From Vulgatibacter incomptus_A (GTDB lineage: Bacteria; Myxococcota; Myxococcia; Myxococcales; Vulgatibacteraceae): DNA of 64,000 nt. The notes beneath the pieces are model-generated. The model was not told where the DNA came from. It worked only from the letters and a program-made list of their open reading frames with translations, and ran no database searches. Below, in pieces: positions 8,093 through 16,990 of this stretch (positions within the stretch are counted from its first letter, which is position 1; every line of letters starts with the position of its first letter). The DNA lies in NCBI GenBank assembly GCA_040391605.1, contig JBEBXK010000006.1, positions 66,029 to 130,028 on the forward strand, read 5' to 3'. A program made the position numbers and the translations under genes.

Positions 8093-9163
8093 TCACTCCT
8101 TGAGGCGGTAGGCGAGCCAGGTGAAGCAGGGGAGCCCCGATCCCGGCTCGGAGATGATGTGGGCGCCGTCGCCGGAGACCCGCCCCTCTCCGAACTTCGC
8201 CCAGCTCGCCTCGGGAACCTGGGTCCCATCCAGGAGCTGGCAGTCCAGCCCGCCGAGGACGAAGAGCTCCACCGCGGCGTCGGCGGGGTAGCCGTCGGCG
8301 TTGGGGATCTTCAGCTCGAAGCCGGGGGCGTCGATCTGGCCCTCGGGGAAGAGGACGTAGAGGCCGTCGAAGGAGGGGGCCTCTCCGCAGAGTCCCACGG
8401 CGTCGGTGGGGATCCGCCTGCCGCCGAAGCCGGCGTAGCCGACATCCCCGCCGCTGAAGAAGAGCGAGGGGGTCACCTGCATCGCCAGGCCGTCGTCGAA
8501 GACGACCTCACGCGGCGCCTTCACGTCGCCCTTCGGTGGGAGCGAGAGGGCGGGTCGCGCGGTGGGCAGGACGCTGGGCTCGCGGAGCCGCACCCCGGGG
8601 CCCGCCATGGGGTCGATCGAGCAATAGACGGTGCCGCGGTTGGTGCTCGGGTCGAGCACCCTCATCGCCACCTTGTCGAGACAGCGGACCTTCTCCGGGA
8701 TCTCGACGGTGTAGACGCCGTCGAAATCCGAGCGGGCCGGGCTCAGGCAGATGAACTGTCCGGTGGCGGTGTGGACGCAGAGCTGCGCGAAGGCGCCGCT
8801 GATCGCGTCGCCGCCCGGCGCCACGATCCAACCCCGCGCGCCGGCGAAGAAGCCGTGCTCGGGGCCGCAGGAGGCAGGTCGCTCGAGATCGGGGAGCGGA
8901 TCGTCCAGAGAGGCTGGCGCCACATAGGCCCAGCCGGAGTCGATCTCATCAGCGGGGACGCCGCCGAAGCCGAGGTCCTCGCCACCGTCTCCACCGCTGC
9001 CACCGTCGGCTCCCCCCATGCCGCCCGAGCCACCGATGCCAGGCGCGGCGCCGCTGCCACCGGAACCGGCGCCGCCCTCACCACCCCCGGGACCCGAGGG
9101 ATCGGAGGCGCAGCCGGCGGCGGCGATCAAACAGAGCGAGGCAAGGAGAGAGAGGGCGCGCAT
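8093..9163 (-). CDS. Large surface lipoprotein with Gly-rich linker
   Basis: A 356-residue protein with the lipoprotein signal MRALSLLASLCLIAAAGC. A roughly 40-residue linker made almost only of Gly, Ser, Ala and Asp follows, then a Cys-containing beta-rich domain. The mature part includes an FDGVYTVEIPEKVRCLDKVAMRV segment that looks like a carboxypeptidase-regulatory or SdrD-B-type beta-sandwich (SGAFAQLCVHTATGQFIC). At least eight Cys are present, so disulfides are likely, consistent with thioredoxin neighbours. I do not recognise a named family. The ATG overlaps the stop of the upstream thioredoxin gene (ATGA) and the 3' end is 4 bp from the next TTG start. Confidence 0.75.
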   Translation of the reverse strand: MRALSLLASLCLIAAAGCASDPSGPGGGEGGAGSGGSGAAPGIGGSGGMGGADGGSGGDGGEDLGFGGVPADEIDSGWAYVAPASLDDPLPDLERPASCGPEHGFFAGARGWIVAPGGDAISGAFAQLCVHTATGQFICLSPARSDFDGVYTVEIPEKVRCLDKVAMRVLDPSTNRGTVYCSIDPMAGPGVRLREPSVLPTARPALSLPPKGDVKAPREVVFDDGLAMQVTPSLFFSGGDVGYAGFGGRRIPTDAVGLCGEAPSFDGLYVLFPEGQIDAPGFELKIPNADGYPADAAVELFVLGGLDCQLLDGTQVPEASWAKFGEGRVSGDGAHIISEPGSGLPCFTWLAYRLKE

Positions 9164-10116
9164 CAGTTCTTGATCGGCTTGGTCGGGTCGGACCAATCCC
9201 ACTCCGGGTTCTTGGCGATCGACTCCACGGGGAGCCGGTATTGCGTCCGGTTGCCATCCGCGATGATCTTCATATCCCGCGTCCGGATCACGAAGGAGGT
9301 GGGGAAGAAGCCCTGGAAGATACCCGAGCGGATCAGGAAACCGGGCTCGGGCGTGGTGTCGAGGTCGCCGATGGCGATCGAAGGGACCGACTTCGTGATC
9401 TCGGCGAGGTGCCGGTAGGCGAAGTCGGAGTCGGCGGGGACGCCATGCGACTTGGTCTCGAGCTCCGCGATGACGATCTTCATACCGTCGGCTTCCAACG
9501 AGTCGACCATCGTCTCGAGCTCCCGAGCCCATTGGGTGCAGGGCTGACACCATCCGGCGCTGAGCACGAAGAGGATGGTCTGGGTGTCCTCCCACTCCCG
9601 ATCGCAGTAGACGTCTTCCATTCGGAGCTGGAAGCCCGCGCCGTCCCGCTGGCTCGCGAGCCAGCTGAAGTTGGGCATCACCCTGTCGAAGTTGATGTCC
9701 GCCGCGAAGCGAGGATAGTCGCAGCTCGTGCGGGAGGGGAGCTTGGCCTCGAGGCCCCGCTCCAGCGAGGCGACCTGGAAGGTCACGGGGCCGCCCTTAT
9801 GGACCGAGACCAGCCCGCTCTCGTCGACAGTGGCGATCTCCTCGTCGTCGCTGAGGAAGACGAAGTCGGAGGTCCGCTCCAGCTCGCGGATGTCGCCGTC
9901 CTGATCGCCGAAGACCCGGAGCTGCACGGTGTTGCCCACCTTGAAGTCGCCGTCGGCCCGGACGATGAGGGCGGTAGGCTCGTAAGGGATCACGATGGGA
10001 TCTTCGGGCTTTCCGGGCTTGGAGCCGGACGGACCTGCGGGATCGGATTCTCCTCCACAGCCGAAGGCCAGGAGCGCCGCCGCCAGAACGGCGGTCTTCA
10101 GTACGAAGCGGGTCAT
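9163..10116 (-). CDS. Lipoprotein with BIG2-like domain fused to a thioredoxin-like domain
   Basis: A 317-residue lipoprotein (signal MTRFVLKTAVLAAALLAFGC). Residues about 35-120 resemble a bacterial Ig-like (BIG2) domain: PTALIVRADGDFKVGNTVQL, then EEIATVDESGLVSVHKGG, which matches the family x-ATVD-x-x-G-x-V pattern. The second half is a thioredoxin fold with LSAGWCQPCTQWAREL as the CxxC site and PTSFVIRTRDMKII as the cis-Pro strand. The two ATGs at 10119 and 10116 are adjacent; the second has better spacing from GGAGGAAT. It is the first gene of the overlapped operon running to 5463. Fusion of an adhesin-type Ig domain with an oxidoreductase is unusual and suggests tethering at the cell surface. 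Confidence 0.85.
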   Translation of the reverse strand: MTRFVLKTAVLAAALLAFGCGGESDPAGPSGSKPGKPEDPIVIPYEPTALIVRADGDFKVGNTVQLRVFGDQDGDIRELERTSDFVFLSDDEEIATVDESGLVSVHKGGPVTFQVASLERGLEAKLPSRTSCDYPRFAADINFDRVMPNFSWLASQRDGAGFQLRMEDVYCDREWEDTQTILFVLSAGWCQPCTQWARELETMVDSLEADGMKIVIAELETKSHGVPADSDFAYRHLAEITKSVPSIAIGDLDTTPEPGFLIRSGIFQGFFPTSFVIRTRDMKIIADGNRTQYRLPVESIAKNPEWDWSDPTKPIKN

Positions 10117-10195
10117 CATGATTCCTCCAACTTCACGGTACGAGAGACATTCTACAACGCCACTGACACCATTCAAGGCCAAGCGATGAGCACGG

Positions 10196-11218
10196 CTACC
10201 TGGCTACGCAGAACCACTGCTCACCCGATTGGGTGCAGACGTCGACATCGCGACACGTGCCCCAGGCCATATTTGGATCACAGGCTTCGCCCCGATCGAC
10301 CTTGGGAGGGTTGGTGGTCTTGGCGAAGACGAGCTCGGTGGGGATGCCGTTCTCCCCGATGAGTTGCAGGCCAACCTTCCCTACAGCTGGGGCGCGATCG
10401 CCGAGTGAGAACGACGCCACCGCATCGAAGTTCCCTCCCTGCTGGGTCACACTCAGCCAGTTGACGGCCTCGAGAGGCATCTGTTCCGAGAAGATGCGCA
10501 CGTCGTCTCCATCGAAGAGCTCCATCTTGATCTCAATGATGGGGCTGTCCGGATTCTGGCCGGTGGCTCGCCAGCCAGTAAATTTGGTGGATCGATTCGC
10601 GAAGGCCTCGAGGGAGCTGAGGGTCGGGGCGGTGACGTCGATCGGGCTGGCGGTGAGGGTGAAGTTCTTCTGGGTCTCGGTGAGGCTGTCGACGACGATG
10701 AAGAGGTCTTCGCCCTTCTCCACATACTCCGTGAATGACGGGTTCTTCGATCCGTCGCCGATCTTGCAGAAGAGCTCGGTGAACCCGTCGTTGCAGTCCG
10801 TGAGAGCGTAGACCACGGCGACGAAGTCGCCCTCGACGGCGAAGCTATGGTAGCCGCTCACCGCTGCCCGGAAGTGGACCACCGCGTCGTAGCCGTAGGA
10901 CTCCGGCTCCGTACAGAGGCCGATCCAACCGTCTTCCCTGTCCAGGGTATCGCTCACCGAGGCGGTCCCCGAGGCGAGGCCGGCGAGCTCGATGATCCGC
11001 GAGTCGCCACAGCGGACCTCCTTCGGGGACTCCTCCTCGCCACCTTTGCCACCACCACCCGTGCCACCCGTACCGCCGTCGCCGCCCCCCCCGCTGCCGC
11101 CGGACGGCAGGGCTCCGCCGGAGCCTCCGCTTCCGCCTCCCGGATCCGATGTGCCGCTGTCGCATCCAGCGAAGGCAAAGGCGAGTGCCAGGGCCACGAT
11201 CAGGAGAGGGCGCCGCAT
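10196..11218 (-). CDS. Surface lipoprotein with Gly-rich linker
   Basis: A 340-residue lipoprotein: signal MRRPLLIVALALAFAFAGC, then about 45 residues of Gly/Ser-rich linker, then a beta-rich domain. The middle (DAVVHFRAAVSGYHSFAVEG, KGEDLFIVVDSLTETQKNFTL) resembles the pre-peptidase C-terminal (PPC) beta-sandwich that detects or presents surface ligands. The end is Cys-rich (GEACDPNMAWGTC, DVDVCTQSGEQWFC). The family is otherwise unrecognised. It is organised like the lipoprotein at 8093-9163 and lies 79 bp upstream of the thioredoxin operon on the same strand, so it may be part of the same transcript. Confidence 0.75.
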   Translation of the reverse strand: MRRPLLIVALALAFAFAGCDSGTSDPGGGSGGSGGALPSGGSGGGGDGGTGGTGGGGKGGEEESPKEVRCGDSRIIELAGLASGTASVSDTLDREDGWIGLCTEPESYGYDAVVHFRAAVSGYHSFAVEGDFVAVVYALTDCNDGFTELFCKIGDGSKNPSFTEYVEKGEDLFIVVDSLTETQKNFTLTASPIDVTAPTLSSLEAFANRSTKFTGWRATGQNPDSPIIEIKMELFDGDDVRIFSEQMPLEAVNWLSVTQQGGNFDAVASFSLGDRAPAVGKVGLQLIGENGIPTELVFAKTTNPPKVDRGEACDPNMAWGTCRDVDVCTQSGEQWFCVAR

Positions 11219-11487
11219 GTTTTCACCGTGTCCGAAAAATGGGGAAGAGAAAGCCTAGCCGAACAGGGAAAGGATGGGTAGGCCCCCCTCGAACTTTTCC
11301 GAACTCCGAGCCGGCGACCGGGGTCTTGCGTTCGGGAGACAGCCGGGGTACCAGTCGCGGCGCTTGTGCCACCCAACGCCTCGATGGCGGCCGCAGCCTC
11401 GCTTCGGCCGTAGGGCGTCCCCTTCGCGTGGCGTGCTCTCTCGGCGACAGCCCCCGCGCTCGAAGCCAGTCGCCGGGAGAAGCCAAG

Positions 11488-12456
11488 ATGAACGTCAGGG
11501 AGTTCTGCCGAAAGCATTTTCGCCACTTCAACGCCGCCTCGTTGGTGGATGCGGCCGAGGGCTATCGCCGCCACGTGGAGGGCGGCGGGAAGATGATGAT
11601 CACCCTGGGCGGCGCCATGAGCACCGCCGAGCTCGGGATCTCGCTGGCCGAGATGATCCGCCAGGACAAGGTGCACGCCATCACCTGCACCGGCGCCAAC
11701 CTGGAGGAGGACATCTTCAACCTGGTGGCCCACGACTTCTACGAGCGGGTGCCCCACTACCGCGACCTCACCCCTCAGGACGAGCAGGCGCTCCTCGAGC
11801 GGCATATGAACCGGGTCACCGACACCTGCATCCCCGAGATGGAGGCCATGCGGCGGATCGAGTCGGTGGTGCTGGAGGAGTGGATGGCGGCGGACGCCGC
11901 CGGCGAGCGCTACTTCCCCCATGAGTTCATGTACCGCGTGCTGCGCAGCGGCAAGCTCGCCGGCAGCTACCAGATCGACCCAAAGAACAGCTGGGTCCTG
12001 GCGGCGGCGGAGAAGAACCTGCCGATCTGGGTGCCGGGTTGGGAGGACTCCACCCTGGGTAATATGTTCACCAGCCACGTGATCACCGGAGAGGTGAAGA
12101 ACGTCCACACTGTGCGCACGGGCATCGAGTACATGCGGACCCTGGCCGATTGGTACGAGAAGACGGCGCCCAAGTCGTCGGTGGGCTTCTTCCAGGTGGC
12201 GGGCGGGATCTCCGGCGACTTCCCGATCTGCGTGGTGCCCATGCTGCATCAGGATCTGCAGCGGACCGACGTGCCCCTCTGGGGCTACTTCTGCCAGATC
12301 AGCGACTCGACCACGAGCTATGGCTCCTACTCCGGCGCCATCCCCAACGAGAAGATCACCTGGGGCAAGCTCGGCGTGGAGACGCCGAAGTTCGTCATCG
12401 AGAGCGACGCCTCCATCGTGGCGCCGCTGGTCTTTGCGTACGTGCTGGATCAGTAG
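11488..12456 (+). CDS. Deoxyhypusine synthase family protein
   Basis: A 322-residue homologue of deoxyhypusine synthase, the eukaryotic and archaeal enzyme that transfers an aminobutyl group from spermidine to a Lys of eIF5A. The Rossmann-like signatures are clear: MITLGGAMSTAELG, ITCTGANLEEDIFN, and near the end a GSYSGAIPNEKITWGKL segment containing the WGK motif whose Lys forms the enzyme-substrate imine. Bacteria lack eIF5A, so members of this family are thought to make homospermidine or modify another target; the substrate here is open. The ATG at 11488 follows GGGAGAAG. It stands alone with strong hairpins downstream. Family confidence is high, function moderate. Confidence 0.9.
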   Translation: MNVREFCRKHFRHFNAASLVDAAEGYRRHVEGGGKMMITLGGAMSTAELGISLAEMIRQDKVHAITCTGANLEEDIFNLVAHDFYERVPHYRDLTPQDEQALLERHMNRVTDTCIPEMEAMRRIESVVLEEWMAADAAGERYFPHEFMYRVLRSGKLAGSYQIDPKNSWVLAAAEKNLPIWVPGWEDSTLGNMFTSHVITGEVKNVHTVRTGIEYMRTLADWYEKTAPKSSVGFFQVAGGISGDFPICVVPMLHQDLQRTDVPLWGYFCQISDSTTSYGSYSGAIPNEKITWGKLGVETPKFVIESDASIVAPLVFAYVLDQ

Positions 12457-12466
12457 GCCCGCGGCT

Positions 12467-12504
12467 CGGCGCGAGGGCCGTCGCAGATCTTCGCCCTCGC
12501 GCCG
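12467..12504 (+). terminator. Hairpin downstream of deoxyhypusine synthase gene
   Basis: A perfect 12-bp stem (12467-12478 with 12493-12504; arms CGGCGCGAGGGC and its complement) with a 14-nt loop begins 10 bp after the stop codon. It has no T-tract, so it may act as a Rho-assisted terminator or a 3' stabiliser. It lies between convergent genes. Confidence 0.55.
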
Positions 12505-12601
12505 GATCAGCTGCTCGTCTCTCTCTCGATGAGCCGAAGAGAGCAGCGAGCAGGGCTCCTCCGGCAGCCTGCGCCGCCGGGCGGTTCCCTCGGCGCGTGG
12601 C

Positions 12602-12621
12602 GCTCTCCCGATGGGGAGAGC
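12602..12621 (-). terminator. Hairpin downstream of hppD
   Basis: A perfect 8-bp stem (GCTCTCCC / GGGAGAGC) closes a 4-nt loop, 26 bp beyond the hppD stop. No T-run follows on either strand. It probably contributes to termination between the two convergent genes. Confidence 0.5.
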
Positions 12622-12647
12622 CACTGCCGAAGGCCGGGGCGAGGCCC

Positions 12648-13706
12648 TTAGGCCTGGACCTTGATCACGCCGCGGCGGATCTGGTCGAGCTCGATGGACT
12701 CGAAGAGGGCCTGGAAGTTCCCGTTGCCGAAGCCCTCGTTGCCCTTGCGCTGGATGATCTCGAAGAAGATCGGCCCGAAGAGCTCCTCGGTGAAGATCTG
12801 CAGGAGGAAGCCCTCCTCCTGGCTGCCGTCGATGAGGATGCGGTTCTTCTTCATCCGCTCCAGATCCTCGCCGTGGCCAGGGACCCTGCCGTCGACCAGC
12901 TCGTAGTAGGTCTCGATGGTGTCCTGGAAGACGACGCCGTTGGCCTTCATCTTCTCGATGGTCTCGAAGATGTTGGAGGTGGTGAACGCCAGGTGCTGGA
13001 TTCCTTCACCATTATAGCGGCGCAGGTACTCCTCGATCTGCGAGTTCTCGTCCTGGCTCTCGTTGAGCGGGATGCGGATCTTGCGATCCGGCGCGATCAT
13101 CGCCTGAGAGAAGAGGCCGGTGGCCTGGCCCTTGATATCGAAGTACTTCTGCTCCTCGAAGTCGAAGACCTGGTTGTAGAAGGTCGACCACACGTGCATC
13201 TGGCCGCGATGGACGTTGTGGGTGAGGTGGTCGAGGATCTCGAGGCCCATGCCGTTCTTCGCCTCCGCGTCGGCGCCTGGGAGCTTCTCCCAATCGGCGT
13301 AGAGCGCGCCGTCGTGGCGGTCCACGAGGTAGAGCAGCGAACCGCCGATGCCCTGGAGCACGTGGGAGCCCGCACCCAGCGCGCCGGGGGCGGCGTCGGC
13401 GGGCTTGGCGCCCCGCTCGATGGCCAGATCGAACGCCGCCTTGGCGTCCTTCACCCGGAAGGCCATGCCGTTGGCCGAGGGGCCGTGATCGGCGCGGAAG
13501 CCCGCCGCCTGCCCGATGGTCTCCTGGTTGAGGAGGAGGTTGATGTCGCCCTGCTTGTAGCGGACGATCGCCTTGGTGGGATGCTTCGACACCGCGGTGA
13601 AGCCGAGGAGCTCGAAGGTCTTCGCCATCTTCTCCGGCTCGGGGGAGGTGAACTCGACGAACTCGAAGCCGTCGAGGCCCATGGGGTTCTGCATCTTCTC
13701 CGTCAT
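12648..13706 (-). CDS. hppD: 4-hydroxyphenylpyruvate dioxygenase
   Basis: Non-haem Fe(II) enzyme that converts 4-hydroxyphenylpyruvate to homogentisate, the second step of tyrosine catabolism. The 352-residue protein has two vicinal-oxygen-chelate halves. The expected iron ligands lie in LDHLTHNVHRG (His), IQHLAFTTSNI (His) and GPIFFEIIQRKG (Glu), and the C-terminal GFGNGNFQALFESIE is the helix that closes the active site. ATG 13706 is preceded by GAGGAG. The homogentisate dioxygenase gene lies upstream on the same strand with a 304-bp gap, so the pair forms a pathway cluster, perhaps with separate promoters. Confidence 0.97.
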   Translation of the reverse strand: MTEKMQNPMGLDGFEFVEFTSPEPEKMAKTFELLGFTAVSKHPTKAIVRYKQGDINLLLNQETIGQAAGFRADHGPSANGMAFRVKDAKAAFDLAIERGAKPADAAPGALGAGSHVLQGIGGSLLYLVDRHDGALYADWEKLPGADAEAKNGMGLEILDHLTHNVHRGQMHVWSTFYNQVFDFEEQKYFDIKGQATGLFSQAMIAPDRKIRIPLNESQDENSQIEEYLRRYNGEGIQHLAFTTSNIFETIEKMKANGVVFQDTIETYYELVDGRVPGHGEDLERMKKNRILIDGSQEEGFLLQIFTEELFGPIFFEIIQRKGNEGFGNGNFQALFESIELDQIRRGVIKVQA

Positions 13707-14010
13707 CTCTCGCTCCTCTTGCAAAATGCCGCGCTCTTGGCTGCGGCGATGAATCGTCTATGGACCGTGGCGGGGATCTTCCTCCTCCGCGACGCGCCGC
13801 CCTCCCACGCGGCCATGGAGCCGGGCGGGGTGGGGATCCTCTATAGCTTTTTGGTCTCGAGGCATAGCCGCCCCGGCATGCGCCTGCCTGGCCGCCGTTG
13901 GATGCGCGGCTTCGGCGATCGGCTCTCCAAGATCCGGGAGGCGCCCCAGCGACGGGAGGCGGGATCGAATCCCCTGCGACGTCCCGAACGGGGCGCCGCG
14001 ACAGCGGGCG
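13707..14010. other. Intergenic region between hmgA and hppD
   Basis: No gene recognised. On the minus strand around 13840-13855 the local sequence is less GC-rich (a CCAAAAAGC run followed by TATAGA), which could be the -10 region of an hppD promoter. No convincing -35 element was seen. Confidence 0.3.
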
Positions 14011-15312
14011 CTATCGGGCGGGGGGCAGCTTCGCCTTCTCGAAGGAGCCCCAGACGCCATCGTAGTCCCGCTGCAGGGTGGGGCTCTCCATCGCCCAGGC
14101 GGTCGGTGCGATCACCCAACGCGACTCGAACATGAAGGCGAGGCTGTCTTCGATCTTATGAGGCGCAAGCTCGGCGGCCACCGCCGCGTCGTAGCTGGCG
14201 CGATCGGGGCCGTGGGCGCTCATGCAGCCATGGAGCGAGCCGCCGCCGGGGACGAAGCCGCCTCCCTCCTTGGCGTCGTATACGCCATGAATCAGCCCCA
14301 TGTACTCGCTCATGACGTTGCGGTGGAACCAGGGCGGGCGGAAGGTCTGCTCGGCGACCATCCACCGAGGCGGGAAGATTACGAAGTCGCAGTTGGCGGT
14401 CCCCGGCGTGTCGGAGGGCGAGGTGAGGACCGTGAAGATCGAGGGATCCGGATGGTCGAAGCTGATGGTACCCATGGTGTTGAAGCGGGAGAGCTCGTAT
14501 TGATACGGCGCCAGGTTGCCGTGCCAGGCCACCACGTCGAGCGGCGAATGATCGAGCTCGGTCTCCCACAGCCTGCCCATGAACTTCTGCACCAGCCGGG
14601 CGGGGCGCTCTACGTCTTCGAAGGCGGCCATCGGCGTGAGGAAGTCGCGGGAGTTGGCTAGGCCGTTGGAGCCGAGGGGGCCGAGCTCCGGCAGTCGCAG
14701 CAGGGCGCCGTGGTTCTCGCAGATGTAGCCCGCCGCCTCGCCTTCCGGCAGCTCCACCCGAAAGCGGACACCCCGCGGCACGACGGCGATCTCGCCGGGG
14801 CCGATCAGGAGCCTGCCCAGCTCGGTGAAGAGGTGGAGGCTGCCGCGCTGTGGCACCAGGAGCAGCTCGCCGTCGGCGCTGAAGAAGAAGGAATCCTCCA
14901 TGGAGCGGTTGGCGGCGTAGAGGTGGATCGAGAGCCCGGTGCCAGCGGCAGGGCCGCCGCTGCCGGCGAAGGTGATCAGCCCCTCGACGAAGTCCGTTGG
15001 CTCGGTCGGCGCCGGCTGGGGGTCCCAGCGGAGTCGGTTGGGCGAGACCGCGTCCTGGGCGAAGGGGCCCGAGTGGAAGAGGCCCGGTGCCAGCGGCGAG
15101 AACGGCGGGTGGTTGGCCGATGGGCGCAGGCGGTAGAGCCACGATCGGCGGTTCTCGCCGCGCGGCGCGGTGAAGGCGGTGCCGGAGAGCTGCTCGGCGT
15201 AGAGGCCGAAGGGGGTCTTCTGGGGGGAGTTGCGCCCCTGGGGCAGGGCCCCGGGCAATGCCTCGGTGGCGTGATCGTTGCCAAAGCCGCTGAGGTATCC
15301 GTCCGTCGCCAT
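14011..15312 (-). CDS. hmgA: Homogentisate 1,2-dioxygenase
   Basis: Fe(II) ring-cleaving dioxygenase that converts homogentisate to maleylacetoacetate. The 433-residue length is normal. Family signatures include SGFGNDHATEALPGALPQGRN at the start, the VVAWHGNLAPYQYELSRFN segment, and the metal-binding end of the cupin (RNVMSEYMGLIHGVYDAKEGG with the Glu and His, then SLHGCMSAHGPD). ATG 15312 follows GAGGAG. It works directly after hppD in tyrosine catabolism; the remaining steps (maleylacetoacetate isomerase, fumarylacetoacetase) are not in this window. Confidence 0.97.
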   Translation of the reverse strand: MATDGYLSGFGNDHATEALPGALPQGRNSPQKTPFGLYAEQLSGTAFTAPRGENRRSWLYRLRPSANHPPFSPLAPGLFHSGPFAQDAVSPNRLRWDPQPAPTEPTDFVEGLITFAGSGGPAAGTGLSIHLYAANRSMEDSFFFSADGELLLVPQRGSLHLFTELGRLLIGPGEIAVVPRGVRFRVELPEGEAAGYICENHGALLRLPELGPLGSNGLANSRDFLTPMAAFEDVERPARLVQKFMGRLWETELDHSPLDVVAWHGNLAPYQYELSRFNTMGTISFDHPDPSIFTVLTSPSDTPGTANCDFVIFPPRWMVAEQTFRPPWFHRNVMSEYMGLIHGVYDAKEGGGFVPGGGSLHGCMSAHGPDRASYDAAVAAELAPHKIEDSLAFMFESRWVIAPTAWAMESPTLQRDYDGVWGSFEKAKLPPAR

Positions 15313-15577
15313 CGCGTTCTCCTCTCGTCGCAAAGTGCAGCGCGGATACTAATCGATCGCCGCCTCTTCGCCCGTCAGAAGGGCGATCGATCGGTCGTCG
15401 TGGATGCTTCGGCGCTGACGATGGCCGAGGAGGGAGGCCGAGTGGATGTCGGCCCATCGCCGGCCAGGCTCTCGCCCGGTACAGGGGCGATCGGCCGGGT
15501 CGGGCCGGCCGTCGGCTGTAGACGGGACGCCGAGGCCATCGCCGGCGCGGCGGCTGAGCTGGGGAGACGGCGGGGCT

Positions 15578-16990
15578 CTACTCCTGCCAGCCGCCGCCGA
15601 GGGCGCGGTAGAGGTCGGCGGTGTTGGCGAGGCGCTCGAGGTGCACATCGATCAGCACCCGCTGCGCCTCGTAGAGATCGCGTTGGGCCTGGAGAAAGGT
15701 GACGTAGCGATCGATGCCGGCGCGGTAGCGCAGGTCGGCGAGATCGTAGCGTCGCTGATCCGCCTGCGCCCGCACGGTCTGGGCCTGGAGCTGCTCCTCG
15801 AGGGTCCGCCTGGCGACCAGGGCATCCGCCACCTCCCGGAAGGCCGATTGGATCGAGCGCTCGTAGCGGGCGACCTCGATGGATTGGCTCACCTCGCTGA
15901 CTTCGAGGTTGGCCCGAAGGGCGCCGCCCGTGAAGATCGGGAGGTTGATCCGCGGCGCGAAGCTCCAGCCGAAGTTGTCGCCGTTGAAGAGATCGCCCAG
16001 ATCGGTGCTGGCGTAACCCGCGCTGCCGGTGAGTGTGATCGAGGGGAAGAAGGCGGCGCGGGCGGCGCCGATGGAGGCGCTCGCCGCCATCAGCTCGTGC
16101 TCGGCGGCGAGGATGTCGGGGCGCCGCTGGAGCAGATCCGAGGGGAGGCCGGCGGGCAGCTCGGCCAGGATCACCGACTCCTCCAGCGGCGCCGGCGCCG
16201 GGAGGTCCGGCGGGATCGAGGTGCCCAGCAGGAGGACGAGGGCGTTCTGGGCCCTGGCGTGGCGCTGCTCGTAGAAGAAGAGGTTGAAGCGCGCCGTCTC
16301 CACCTGGCTCTCGGAGGTGCGCAGATCGAGCTCGGACGCGGTGCCGAGCTCGAAGGCGCGGCGGGTGATTTCGAAGGAGGACGCCTGGACCTCGAGGGTG
16401 AGCTTCGCCAGCTCGAGCTGCTCGGCCAGGGCGCGCTCCTGGAAGTAGGCCGTGGCGACCTGGGCGACCAGGCTCAGGTGAACGCTGCGTCGGGCCTCGG
16501 CCGTGGCGAAGTAGCGCTCGAGCGCGGCGTCGCTCAACGAGCGGATCCTGCCGAAGAAGTCGAGCTCCCAGGAGGTGACGCCGAGGTTGACCGCGTATTG
16601 CTCGGTGGGGAGGAAGCTGCTGCTGGGCAAGGATTGGGAGGTGCCCTGGTAGGTGGCTGTGCCCGTGGCATTCACGTTGGGCAGCAGCGGCGCCCGCTCG
16701 ATCCGGTAGAGGGCCTGGACCCGCTCCACGTTGAGAGCGGCGATCCGGAGGTCGCGGTTGTTCTCGATGGCGAGGGCCAGAAGGGCCTGGAGGCGTTGGT
16801 CGCCGAAGACCTCGCGCCAACCGAGCTCGGAGGCGGAGGCGCCGTCCGCGGGCTCGGTGGTCGGGCTCGGGTAGCTCTCCGCCACCGGGAGGTCCGGGCG
16901 GATGTAGGTGGGGGCCATGGTGCAGCCCGCGGCGGCGAGCGTCACGCCGATGACCACGACTATGAGGAATCTCGAACGCGACTCAACCAT
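15578..16990 (-). CDS. RND efflux outer-membrane factor (NodT/OprM family lipoprotein)
   Basis: A 470-residue TolC-like outer-membrane channel. The lipoprotein signal ends VTLAAAGC, and CTMAPTYIRPDLPVAESYP is the usual OprM/NodT N-terminus. Two repeated long coiled-coil halves follow, with the characteristic RRPDILAAEHELMAASASIG and FFPSITLTGSAGY segments. It forms the exit duct for the RND pump encoded immediately upstream. Its ATG overlaps the stop of the pump gene by 8 bp, so translation is coupled. It is the last gene of the MFP-RND-OMF operon. Confidence 0.95.
   Translation of the reverse strand: MVESRSRFLIVVVIGVTLAAAGCTMAPTYIRPDLPVAESYPSPTTEPADGASASELGWREVFGDQRLQALLALAIENNRDLRIAALNVERVQALYRIERAPLLPNVNATGTATYQGTSQSLPSSSFLPTEQYAVNLGVTSWELDFFGRIRSLSDAALERYFATAEARRSVHLSLVAQVATAYFQERALAEQLELAKLTLEVQASSFEITRRAFELGTASELDLRTSESQVETARFNLFFYEQRHARAQNALVLLLGTSIPPDLPAPAPLEESVILAELPAGLPSDLLQRRPDILAAEHELMAASASIGAARAAFFPSITLTGSAGYASTDLGDLFNGDNFGWSFAPRINLPIFTGGALRANLEVSEVSQSIEVARYERSIQSAFREVADALVARRTLEEQLQAQTVRAQADQRRYDLADLRYRAGIDRYVTFLQAQRDLYEAQRVLIDVHLERLANTADLYRALGGGWQE

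Noticed and set aside
11200..12624. A 474-codon minus-strand frame over the deoxyhypusine synthase gene
   Set aside because: Antisense shadow; the plus strand carries clear family motifs.
12150..14135. A 661-codon plus-strand open frame over hppD
   Set aside because: It is antisense to hppD with its intact iron ligands and has no family features of its own.
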